Assembly: GCA_028824715.1 (NCBI GenBank)
Contig: JAPPCV010000118.1
Span: 124,001 to 188,000, forward strand
DNA length: 64,000 nt
Origin: Boseongicola sp.
GTDB lineage: Bacteria; Pseudomonadota; Alphaproteobacteria; Rhodobacterales; Rhodobacteraceae
Direction: 5' to 3'
Of this stretch, positions 25,683-33,475 are shown one piece after another (the first letter of the stretch is position 1; each line of letters starts with the position of its first letter). Under the pieces are notes generated by a model. It was not told where the DNA came from. It made no database searches and saw nothing but the letters and a program-made list of their open reading frames with translations. A program made the position numbers and the translations under genes.

Positions 25683-26716
25683 GATACCTCCGTCCCTTCG
25701 ATCACGGTGCGCAACAGGTCTGCACGAGTGATGACGCCGACATCGCGGCCTGAATCCTGCACGATGATCGGGTGATCGTCATCGATGGCCAGGTTGATCA
25801 GCGTGCTGAGCGTTTCGGCCTCGTCCACGCGCGGCGCATCGGCGGGGATGGGGCCGCCAATAGGTTGCATCACGGCATGGGCATGAACGACCTTGAGCCG
25901 CGAGATGCCGGCCACAAAGTCGGCCACGTAGTCATCGGCGGGATGCATCACGATGTCTTCCGCCGTGCCGATCTGCACCATGCGTCCGTCGCGCATGATC
26001 GCGATGCGGTCGCCGATGCGGACGGCTTCGTCCAGGTCATGGGTGATGAAGATCGTGGTCTTCCTCAGGATCTTGGAGAGCTTGATGAATTCGTCCTGCA
26101 ACTGCCGCCGAATCAGCGGGTCGAGCGCAGAGAACGGCTCGTCCATCAACAGGACGTCCGGGTTCGCGGCAAGGGCGCGTGCAAGACCGACCCGTTGCTG
26201 CATGCCGCCGGAGAGCTCGTGAGCGAACTTGGACCCCCAGGCGCCAAGCTCCACGATGTCCAATATGGCGGCTGCTTGCCGCATCCGTTCGTTCTTGGCG
26301 ACTTGCCGGATTTCCAAGGGCATCGCGACATTGTCCAGCACCGAGCGATGCGGCATCAGCGCGAAGTTCTGAAAGACCATCCCGATCTTCTGGTTGCGAA
26401 ACCTTTGCAGTTCGCGGGGACCAAGCGCCATGACATCGGTGCCCTCGATTTCGATCTTGCCCGATGTCGGTTCAAGCAGGCGGTTGAAATGGCGCACCAA
26501 TGTGGACTTGCCGCTGCCGGAGAGGCCCATGACGCAGAAGATCTCGCCCCGGTTCACTGACAGGCTGACATCAGCCACGCCAACCACGGCGTTGAATTCC
26601 GACAGAACTTCAGCCTTGCCCAATCCCCGGTCCTTGACCGCCTTCAGTGCGTCCTGGGCATTGTCGCCAAATATCTTCCAGACGTTGGAGATTTCTATGA
26701 CAGCGTCGTCGGTCAT
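25679..26716 (-). CDS. Quaternary-amine ABC transporter ATP-binding protein, ProV type (copy 1)
   Basis: ATPase of a glycine-betaine/choline-type importer, 345 aa. Walker A reads GLSGSGKST, the signature LSGGMQQR, Walker B VLLMDEPFSALDP. The N-terminus IEISNVWKIFG and the insertion before Walker A (AEVLSEFNAVVGVADVSL) are typical of ProV. The C-terminal 60 residues look like a shortened CBS region (DDDHPIIVQDSGRDVGVITR). The ATG at 26716 overlaps the stop of a 25-codon frame that bridges from the binding-protein gene. Confidence 0.93.
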   Translation of the reverse strand: MTDDAVIEISNVWKIFGDNAQDALKAVKDRGLGKAEVLSEFNAVVGVADVSLSVNRGEIFCVMGLSGSGKSTLVRHFNRLLEPTSGKIEIEGTDVMALGPRELQRFRNQKIGMVFQNFALMPHRSVLDNVAMPLEIRQVAKNERMRQAAAILDIVELGAWGSKFAHELSGGMQQRVGLARALAANPDVLLMDEPFSALDPLIRRQLQDEFIKLSKILRKTTIFITHDLDEAVRIGDRIAIMRDGRMVQIGTAEDIVMHPADDYVADFVAGISRLKVVHAHAVMQPIGGPIPADAPRVDEAETLSTLINLAIDDDHPIIVQDSGRDVGVITRADLLRTVIEGTEVS

Positions 26717-26790
26717 TTCGACAGGATCTTGCGGATCCGGATCCGGAAGTGCAAGGCGGCGCCAGCCACAGCCAGCGCCGCCAATGTCAT
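26713..26790 (-). CDS. Putative 25-residue hydrophobic-basic peptide bridging proX and proV (copy 1)
   Basis: Between the binding-protein stop (26804) and the proV-like start, an ATG at 26790 opens a 25-codon frame whose stop overlaps the proV-like ATG (ATGA). It starts MTLAALAVAGAALHF and ends in a basic segment RIRIRKILSK. No strong ribosome binding site is seen. It may be a coupling leader or a membrane microprotein, or chance. Confidence 0.3.
   Translation of the reverse strand: MTLAALAVAGAALHFRIRIRKILSK
26755..26782 (-). terminator. Intercistronic hairpin after the binding-protein gene (copy 1)
   Basis: Perfect 8-bp stem GGCGGCGC/GCGCCGCC with a 12-base loop, 22 bp after the binding-protein stop, no T run. 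It probably limits or processes the transcript so that binding protein is made in excess. Confidence 0.5.
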
Positions 26791-26803
26791 TGGCCGCTTG
26801 GTG

Positions 26804-27769
26804 TCAGAGCCCCAGCCATGCGTCGACGCGGTCGGAGTTGGCAGCAACCCATTCCTTTGCGACCTCGGCAGGATCACGGCCATTGGCGCTGACCTCGAAT
26901 GCCAGGCCGCTGACGTCATCCGCGGTCAGCGCGAAGTTCGCGAAGAATTCCGCGATGGCGGGCGAGCGCTCTTCGAGCGACTTCGACCATGCGATCTGCA
27001 CGTCCTTCAGCGCGTCTTTCGTGGCGACCATGGACTTGTTGTACCAATCAGCGTCGTCCGACGGTTGGACCATGATGTACTTCGCCGGGTCGTAGGTCGG
27101 CTCGCTGAGCATCTGGACGTCGAACATGAACCACACCGCATGCGGCTTGTAGCAGTAGAACGCATAGCCTTCGCCCTTGGCGATGGAGTCGCGGATGCGC
27201 GCCGTCTTTACGCTCTCCTCAGCCCGGATCGGCTCAATGAAGTCCAGCAGTCCGTAGTCGCGTGTCTTGACTTCGTTGACATTGGCGGAGGCCCAGCCCG
27301 GCGCGCCGATCCACATCTCGCCCTTCCCGTTGCCGTCGCTGTCCATCAGCGCGGCCACGTCCGGACGGCCAAGGTCGGCGATGTCGGTGATGTTGTTGGC
27401 TTCGCCAAAGTCCTTGGAGACACAGAAGCCCTGGTTGCCCTCATAAGGGTTGGACGACAGCACTACGGTTCCCGCGCCCTTGACATACTTGTTCGTGAAG
27501 CTCTCCTGGTTCGGCAGCCAAACGTCCGGGTGCACGTCTATGTCGCCCTTGCCCTGGTCCATCGCCTGGAAGATCGTGGCGTTGTTGCCGGGGACATACT
27601 CGACCTTTCCGCCAATGCGCGAGGTGACGACCTCGCCCAACAGGTGCCCGATCGCCTGCGCGCCGGTCCAGGACGGCAAGCCGATCTTGACCTCTTCGGC
27701 AGCCAGTGCAGGCAAGGCCCCAATGCTGACGGCCGCGGCGAAGCCGAATGTCTTCAAAGTCGTATTCAT
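26804..27769 (-). CDS. Quaternary-amine ABC transporter substrate-binding protein, ProX/OpuAC type (copy 1)
   Basis: Periplasmic binding protein of 321 aa. Signal peptide MNTTLKTFGFAAAVSIGALPALA, mature start EEVKIGLPSWTGAQAIGHLL. OpuAC-family features: the segment ending DVHPDVWLPNQESFTNKYV and the aromatic-rich GAPGWASANV and WYNKSMVAT regions that could form the cation-pi cage. It is 42 bp after the PLP-enzyme gene and heads the importer genes. The ligand is a betaine-like cation by family, but linkage to a cysteate/D-cysteine-type lyase leaves room for a zwitterionic sulfonate or amino acid. Confidence 0.92.
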   Translation of the reverse strand: MNTTLKTFGFAAAVSIGALPALAAEEVKIGLPSWTGAQAIGHLLGEVVTSRIGGKVEYVPGNNATIFQAMDQGKGDIDVHPDVWLPNQESFTNKYVKGAGTVVLSSNPYEGNQGFCVSKDFGEANNITDIADLGRPDVAALMDSDGNGKGEMWIGAPGWASANVNEVKTRDYGLLDFIEPIRAEESVKTARIRDSIAKGEGYAFYCYKPHAVWFMFDVQMLSEPTYDPAKYIMVQPSDDADWYNKSMVATKDALKDVQIAWSKSLEERSPAIAEFFANFALTADDVSGLAFEVSANGRDPAEVAKEWVAANSDRVDAWLGL

Positions 27770-27812
27770 GGTTTCCTCCTTGGTTGGATTCGCGCCGTTG
27801 CCCGGCGCCTGG

Positions 27813-28856
27813 TCAGTTCATTGATGCGACGAGTTGCTCCTGATACGCGAACAGCGCCGAAGCCCCCCCTGTATGCAGAAACAGCACGGTGTCGCTGGGC
27901 TTGAAAAAGCCCTCCCGGATCATGCCGATGAGCCCGGCCATGGCCTTGGCCGAATAGACGGGATCAAGCAGGATGCCTTCTTGCCGAGCGGTCAGGTGAA
28001 TCGCCTCAAGGGTCGACTCGGCAGGGATCCCGTAGCCTTCACCGACATAGCCGTCGTTCACGAGGATCTTGCTCAGCGGCACGCCGTTCGCGCCGAGTCT
28101 TTCCAGGGTCTTCCGGGTCAACCCGTGGACAGCGTTCATCTGCCGATCGCGCGGCTGGCGAACGCTGACGCCCATCACAGGCAGGTCGTGCCCGATTGCG
28201 GCAAAGCCCGCGACCAGCCCGGCCTGGGTGCCGGAGCTGCCGGTACCCGTGACCAGCCAGTCAAAGTCCTGCCCGGTCTCGCGACAGTAATCGGCAATTT
28301 CCTGGGCGCAATTGGCATAGCCGAGCGCGCCGGTCGGGTTCGAGCCACCGCCCGGGATGAAGTACGGGCGATGCTCGTCGGCGCACAGCGCCCTGGTCAC
28401 CGCCTCGGCCTCGGCATTCATGTCGAGCCCGGCTGGCCGGAACTCGTGGGTGGCGCCAAAAAGCCCGTCCAGGAGCACATTGCCAGTCTCCTCGTAGGAG
28501 GCGTCGCGCCCCGGCACGCGGCGTTCCAGAAGAACGTGGCATTTCATGCCGACCTTGCAGGCCGCCGCCGCCGTCTGGCGGACATGGTTCGACTGCACCG
28601 CGCCTTGAGTGACGAGCATGTCCGCCTTGTCGCGCACCGCTTCGCCCACCAGGAACTCAAGCTTGCGCGTCTTGTTGCCGCCGGTGGCAAGGCCCGTGCA
28701 GTCATCGCGCTTGATGAAGAGGCGCGGGCCGCCCATCAATGCGGTCAGGCGCGGCAACGCCTCGATCGGCGTGGGCCGATGGCAAAGGCTGATGCGCGGG
28801 AAGCGGTCAAAGTCGATCCGTGACGTTTCGCGCGTCAACAATTCAACGTCAGCCAT
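27813..28856 (-). CDS. PLP-dependent lyase/deaminase of the D-cysteine desulfhydrase, L-cysteate sulfo-lyase, ACC deaminase family
   Basis: 347 aa from the ATG at 28856. PLP fold type II: the Schiff-base lysine lies in TGGNKTRKLEFLVGEA (with NKTRK, as in DcyD and CuyA), substrate motif QGAVQSNHVRQTAAAA, and the phosphate cup GTGSSGTQAGLVAG. The N-terminus IDFDRFPRISLCHRPTPIEAL fits the family, which cannot be subdivided safely by eye. The roseobacter enzyme CuyA (L-cysteate to pyruvate, sulfite and ammonia) is a plausible relative. First gene of a minus operon with a betaine-type importer and a hydrolase; a LysR gene is divergent. Confidence 0.87.
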   Translation of the reverse strand: MADVELLTRETSRIDFDRFPRISLCHRPTPIEALPRLTALMGGPRLFIKRDDCTGLATGGNKTRKLEFLVGEAVRDKADMLVTQGAVQSNHVRQTAAAACKVGMKCHVLLERRVPGRDASYEETGNVLLDGLFGATHEFRPAGLDMNAEAEAVTRALCADEHRPYFIPGGGSNPTGALGYANCAQEIADYCRETGQDFDWLVTGTGSSGTQAGLVAGFAAIGHDLPVMGVSVRQPRDRQMNAVHGLTRKTLERLGANGVPLSKILVNDGYVGEGYGIPAESTLEAIHLTARQEGILLDPVYSAKAMAGLIGMIREGFFKPSDTVLFLHTGGASALFAYQEQLVASMN

Positions 28857-28936
28857 GGCAGCATCCATCGACAGTCAGATCGGTGCAACCTGCTGCAGAA
28901 GTCGCTGATAATCCAATGTTATGTTTGAATGACATT

Positions 28937-28951
28937 ATGCAAATTTTGCAT
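28937..28951. promoter_or_regulatory. LysR-type operator candidate between the PLP lyase and lysR genes
   Basis: ATGCAAATTTTGCAT is a perfect inverted repeat (7-bp arms around one base) that fits the LysR-box pattern T-N11-A. It is 13 bp upstream of the lysR ATG and 80 bp from the divergent lyase gene. Autoregulation and activation of the operon are inferred. Confidence 0.5.
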
Positions 28952-28964
28952 TAGACTGTCCCCC

Positions 28965-29882
28965 ATGGATGTCTCCCACTTCCGCGATCTTGACCGCCTG
29001 CGCCAGACCGGCAACTTTTCCCAAGCAGCTGCCCTGGGCAATCTCAGCCAGCCCGCCCTTAGCCGGCGCATCAAATCCCTGGAAAGCTGGGTAGGCGCGG
29101 TGCTGGTCGACCGATCGCATCAACCCGTCGAGTTGACCGAAGCCGGCGTGCAAATGCTCGAGGCCGGGCTGCACGCGCTGTCGAGGATCGAGCGCGAGCG
29201 CAGCCAAATCCTGGAAGCCCAATCGCTTCCCGACAAGTATGTCGTCACATTTGGCGCGCAGCACTCCATCGGCTGGCGATTCTATCCTGCATGGCTGCAA
29301 GCGCTGGAAGAAGCCTATGGACCGATCCTGTCCAGGCTGCGTGCCGATGACTTGCCGAACTGCCTGCGCGACCTGAAGCGAGGCGACGTGGATTTCGTGA
29401 TTGCCTACCAGCGAGCGCGCACCCAGCCGGCCGGATCCTTCGACTCTGTTCTGATCGGCAGCGACCAGCTCATCCTGGTGTGCAAGCCCGGTGCCGATGG
29501 ATGCCCGATTTTCCGTTTCGACAGGTCTGGCATCGAGATGCCGTACCTGCGTTTCGGCGACGCCGCGCCAATAGGACAACTCCTGCAACCGCTGCTTACC
29601 GAAAAGGTCCTCACCAACCGGCTGCGCACGGTCTACGAAAACTCGATGGCCGGCGCGCTCCGGATCCGGGCGCGTGCGGGCGACGGTGTCGCTTGGCTGC
29701 CCAAGAGTCTCGTCGCACCCGACCTCGAAAACGGATTGCTGGTCCGCACCGGCGAACCGGATTGGGAAATCGACCTCGAGGTTCGGATGTTCAGGGATCT
29801 TCAGCGCTCCAATCGGACGACGAGGTCAATTTGGTCCTTCCTGCAAGTCCGCCAGAATGTCTCGCTCTTCTCGACAAATTAG
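28965..29882 (+). CDS. LysR-family transcriptional regulator (divergent from the PLP lyase operon)
   Basis: 305 aa from the ATG at 28965. The N-terminal winged HTH covers residues 1-60 (LRQTGNFSQAAALGNLSQPA, then LSRRIKSLESWVGAVLVDR); the C-terminal LysR_substrate domain covers about 90-300. The fold and length are standard. Divergent placement over a palindromic site suggests it controls the lyase-importer-hydrolase operon, with the imported compound or a product as inducer. Confidence 0.93.
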   Translation: MDVSHFRDLDRLRQTGNFSQAAALGNLSQPALSRRIKSLESWVGAVLVDRSHQPVELTEAGVQMLEAGLHALSRIERERSQILEAQSLPDKYVVTFGAQHSIGWRFYPAWLQALEEAYGPILSRLRADDLPNCLRDLKRGDVDFVIAYQRARTQPAGSFDSVLIGSDQLILVCKPGADGCPIFRFDRSGIEMPYLRFGDAAPIGQLLQPLLTEKVLTNRLRTVYENSMAGALRIRARAGDGVAWLPKSLVAPDLENGLLVRTGEPDWEIDLEVRMFRDLQRSNRTTRSIWSFLQVRQNVSLFSTN

Positions 29883-30394
29883 GTCTCACTTCGGCGTGTC
29901 CACGACCGTCCGATGACATCCTTGCCATTCCCAGGATTGGGACGTCGGGCACCCCTCAAAGTCTTCCATCGGCTCGTACCGGTCCAACTGCTCTGCGGCC
30001 CGCCGAGCCGGGAACTCGGTCAAATTGCACGACAATTCCCGGTGGGCGCAGCGATTTGAAATTCGCCGCAAGCAGCATTTCTGGTCCGGTCGGAACTCCA
30101 TCGACCAAGTTCGATGGCCTTGGCACCTGGAGGGTTGCACGCACAGCGCTCCGAGGAACCCGGCAGTGCAGTTCAGGGTGTCACATTGACAGGGCCCGAG
30201 CCAGCGATCTCTTCCCACGCTCCCGACCACGGGCATCTTCGGCGAATCCGCTTCCAACGCGGTGTCCTTCGACGCCGCCCCGGGGGCTTCGGCCCACTCG
30301 CTCGATACCCGAACAGTGTCACGGTCAGAGTCGGCGTATAGGCCGACGCCATCCGTGAAATTGTTTCGCAGGAACAAACGGGACCGGGCCACGC
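29883..30394. other. Noncoding region between lysR and the EamA transporter gene
   Basis: About 510 bp. A minus-strand frame at 29886-30392 has no domain, no binding site and odd composition, so it is not called. No terminator or repeat stands out. Confidence 0.5.
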
Positions 30395-31303
30395 TCAGAC
30401 GGCCGTGGCGCCGCCCTCACGTCTCCACTCGTTAATCGCCATCAGGATGCCCGCCGCGACGACGACGGCGATTCCGGTTGCGGCGATGGCGTTGGTGGGA
30501 AGGTCCCAAAGCAGAAATGCCCAAAGGCAAGCGAAGATCAGAAAGGAATATTCGAAGACTGCAACAAGGGCCGCCGTTCCGGTGCGGTAGGCCTCAGCGA
30601 TCAGGATAACGGCGATGACGGCGCCAACCACCTGAAATGCCGTAAGCCATAGAAACCGGAGGCTCGGCAAGACAAAGGGGCGGCTGATGAATGATTCGCC
30701 CGGCGCCATTGATGTGACGATCAGCATGGCCGCGCTGGCAATTCCAAACACGAGAAAGACCCCAAAGGCCAACGACAGCGGGCTCTCCCTAGCACACCAT
30801 TGCCCGGTCAGCATCATCCCGAGTCCGTAGAAGAGCCCCGCCGCCATAGGAAACAGGGATGCTGCCGACACGTTTGCAATGTCTGGCTGCAAGAGCATGA
30901 GCGCGCCACCGAAGCCGGCGAAGATGGCGAAAACGCCAAGTCCACCAAGCCGCTGACCGAACAGGGCGACCGAGAAGAGCGCAACCCAAAGAGGCGCGCT
31001 GAAGAGCCCCGCACCTGCCTGCGCGACCGGCAGTGTTCCAAGCGAGGCGAAATAGATCAGCAGGCCAGCAGAGACCGCCAGGCTCCGCCCCAACCAGCGC
31101 CAAAGGTGTTTCGGCCGAAGGCTTCTCCGGGTAACCAGGCCGATCGCCCAGAAGATCGGCAATGCCATCAATGCGCGGAACACCTGGAACTGCCATAGAC
31201 CCGCCTCCTCGGCGACGAGTCCGACGAAATTGTCGACGAAACTCAATATTGCCGACGCAACGATGGCCATCCCGACCGCCTGGACATTTCGACTTGAATG
31301 CAT
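30395..31303 (-). CDS. EamA/DMT-family transporter
   Basis: Inner-membrane transporter with about ten membrane segments, 302 aa from the ATG at 31303, which follows the isochorismatase stop by 13 bp. Two EamA repeats are visible (first half FVDNFVGLVAEEAGLWQFQV and following; second half starting near ASLFPMAAGLFYGLGMMLTG). DMT members export or import amino acids, amines and other metabolites. Cotranscription with the isochorismatase-type hydrolase suggests transport of its substrate or product. Confidence 0.88.
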   Translation of the reverse strand: MHSSRNVQAVGMAIVASAILSFVDNFVGLVAEEAGLWQFQVFRALMALPIFWAIGLVTRRSLRPKHLWRWLGRSLAVSAGLLIYFASLGTLPVAQAGAGLFSAPLWVALFSVALFGQRLGGLGVFAIFAGFGGALMLLQPDIANVSAASLFPMAAGLFYGLGMMLTGQWCARESPLSLAFGVFLVFGIASAAMLIVTSMAPGESFISRPFVLPSLRFLWLTAFQVVGAVIAVILIAEAYRTGTAALVAVFEYSFLIFACLWAFLLWDLPTNAIAATGIAVVVAAGILMAINEWRREGGATAV

Positions 31304-31316
31304 GGATGCGGCGATT

Positions 31317-31949
31317 TCAGGTTGCGGCAGGCGCGTCCATCGCTGACAGGACATCGTGCAGGGACCGAACCGCGCCGTGCTGAAGGTATTCCATTGCATT
31401 CAGCGCGGCTTCATGCGCCGCGAGGCTGGATCCGGCCACGCAGTCTTCAATGACACGGCAGAAATAGTCGCCTTGATGCGCGTCCACAAAGGTGTAATGG
31501 ACGCAGACATCCGTCAGGCCACCGGTCAGGATCAAGGTCTCGACCTTGAGTCCCTTCAACAGAATCTCCAGGTCCGTCCCGTAGAAGGCCGAATAACGGC
31601 GCTTCTGTATCTTGTAGTCATAGGGCTGGATGCCAAGCTCCTCGACCGCGAGTTCGGTGAGGGGATTGGAATCCAGGCAATGGATGTCTTCATCTCCATC
31701 GGTCTCGCGACCCATGTCGACAAGATTGGCGCGGTGGACTTCCTGAATGAACACCACCGGGACCCCGATCTCCCGCGCCTTGTCAATGGCCACCTTCGTG
31801 CGTGCCATGCGAGCGGCATAGTCAGGCATATGTGCAATCGCGCGCTCGTCATCGGGGATTGGCGCAAAGGTCGATTTCTGTATATCGATGACAATCAGGG
31901 CTGCGCGCCCTTCAATCAGGTCACGTTTCTTTGAAACGGTTGATGCCAT
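31317..31949 (-). CDS. Isochorismatase-family cysteine hydrolase
   Basis: Cytosolic hydrolase of 210 aa from the ATG at 31949 (another ATG lies 6 bases upstream). Catalytic triad: aspartate in ALIVIDIQKSTF, lysine in IQKRRYSAFYGTDL, cysteine in LTGGLTDVCVHYT. Family members hydrolyse amide-type bonds (N-carbamoyl compounds, biuret, nicotinamide, isochorismate ether). With a C-terminal end near residue 205 it has standard length. Its placement in an island for nitrogen compounds favours a carbamoyl or amide substrate, but this is inference. Confidence 0.88.
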   Translation of the reverse strand: MASTVSKKRDLIEGRAALIVIDIQKSTFAPIPDDERAIAHMPDYAARMARTKVAIDKAREIGVPVVFIQEVHRANLVDMGRETDGDEDIHCLDSNPLTELAVEELGIQPYDYKIQKRRYSAFYGTDLEILLKGLKVETLILTGGLTDVCVHYTFVDAHQGDYFCRVIEDCVAGSSLAAHEAALNAMEYLQHGAVRSLHDVLSAMDAPAAT

Positions 31950-32438
31950 GGTCATGCCTTTCCTGTTTGGCCAAGCTCGGCAGATGCTGTTGTCATTGTG
32001 AAGGTGTCAGGGATCGCGTCCTACCCGATTCTTCCCGAGGCCGAAGATGCCGAAGCCAGCGCCCTTCGGCCCATCTGAATGACAGCGAGATCAAAAAAAC
32101 ATTCGTCATGCAAAAGACCACGGCCGTGATGAAGCCCAATCGCCAATTGTTGCGTGGGAAGTGCACCCACAAGGATGATGCGCCTTTCCACGGCCCACTT
32201 GGAAAGTCAGGCTGGTCGTCAAATCCAAACCGGCCATTCGCCAGCAGACTGACCCCGCAATTGAGAAGCGGGACAGAGCTGCCGCTCGATCAAGTGATTT
32301 GAGGATGCCCGCACAGACCAAATCAATCACAGGCGATGACGAGAATCCGAGCGACGCAGGATCATTGGTCCGGCTGTCCACAAGAAAGCGCGACAGCCAC
32401 ACTCCAGACAAGGGCAAGAAACTGATCGGCCTGAAGGC
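31950..32438. other. Noncoding region upstream of the isochorismatase gene
   Basis: About 490 bp after the ureohydrolase stop, with no supported gene. It should contain the promoter of the isochorismatase-EamA pair. No clear hairpin was found. Confidence 0.5.
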
Positions 32439-33428
32439 TCATGCGTTGGCTCCCTTGGCGGCAAGCTCGGCAACCATGGAGATCATTTCGAACATCACCG
32501 CTGCCGCGGTCAGCGCTGTGATCTGGTTTGGGTTGTCCTTGGTGGGCATCATGCAGACGACATCGCCGCCGACAATGTTCATGCCCCGAACCGCGTGCAG
32601 GATCGCCACTGCCTCGTCGATGTCGAAGCCCCTTTCTCCGGCCTCGATATTTGACACCCCCGGCGCAATCGACGGGTCGAGACAGTCCAGATCGAAGGTG
32701 ATGTAGACCGGCCTTCCTGCCAGAATCTCCTGAATCTGAGCGACCACGTCATCAATCCCGCGCTTGCGGAACTCTTTCATGGTCACGACATTGTAGCCAT
32801 AGTCATATGACGGTTGCAGCCAATCCAGCGTGCGTGCATGCCCGCGCAAGCCAATTTGCATGGAATGGCCCGGATCCACATCGCCCTGATCCGCCAGATA
32901 CGCGCCCCAATGCGCCGCAGACTTCTTGGCACCAAGGAAATGATCCACCTTGGTGAACACGTCCGTATGGGCGTCCAAATGCAGGAAACACACCGGCTCG
33001 CCGCCGGTGATCTGTCCGCCTCCAAGCGCCTGCACGATGCCTCCTGTTATGGAGTGATCGCCGCCGACCGAAATCGGTCGCGCACCGGCGGCGTCAATGT
33101 CCGCGAAGAAGCGTGTGATCTGCTTGATGCAATGCTCGTTGTCATTGGCGCGGGGGAACGGGACATCGCCCACATCCACGATCCTGGCCACCTCCCAGGG
33201 ATTCAACTGAAACCCCCCGTGCGTCCGCCGCGATACGGCCGAGACATTGCGCAACGCGCGGGGGCCGAGGTGCTGGTCCCGCTCGGTCGTTCCGTTGCCG
33301 GTTGAGTGTGGCACACCGACCAAGGCGATATCCTTGCCCTCTGGTCCCTCGTTCGGGCACCGGAAGAGCGTGGGGATGCCCCACCAGAAGAGGTTTTCCA
33401 TCATGGACGTCTGGTAGGGGTCGCTCAT
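32439..33428 (-). CDS. Ureohydrolase (agmatinase/arginase/guanidinase family)
   Basis: Manganese-dependent ureohydrolase of 329 aa. Metal motifs: SVGGDHSITGGIV, FLHLDAHTDVF (DxHxD) and ITFDLDCLDPSIAPG (DxDxxDP). Members split guanidino compounds (agmatine, arginine, guanidinobutyrate, guanidine) into urea and an amine. It lies 47 bp after the second ProW-like gene in the same direction, so the imported compound is probably guanidino-bearing. The N-terminal loop (TLFRCPNEGPEGKDIALVGV) is longer than in SpeB-type agmatinase, so the specificity is open. Confidence 0.9.
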   Translation of the reverse strand: MSDPYQTSMMENLFWWGIPTLFRCPNEGPEGKDIALVGVPHSTGNGTTERDQHLGPRALRNVSAVSRRTHGGFQLNPWEVARIVDVGDVPFPRANDNEHCIKQITRFFADIDAAGARPISVGGDHSITGGIVQALGGGQITGGEPVCFLHLDAHTDVFTKVDHFLGAKKSAAHWGAYLADQGDVDPGHSMQIGLRGHARTLDWLQPSYDYGYNVVTMKEFRKRGIDDVVAQIQEILAGRPVYITFDLDCLDPSIAPGVSNIEAGERGFDIDEAVAILHAVRGMNIVGGDVVCMMPTKDNPNQITALTAAAVMFEMISMVAELAAKGANA

Positions 33429-33475
33429 CTTGAACCTCGCGACACCCGGGGACGGTCGCCGGGTGCGGTTTCACA

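Noticed and set aside
29886-30392. 168-residue minus-strand ORF between lysR and the EamA gene
   Set aside because: Composition unlike neighbouring proteins (many Cys, Arg and Trp in no pattern) and no motif.
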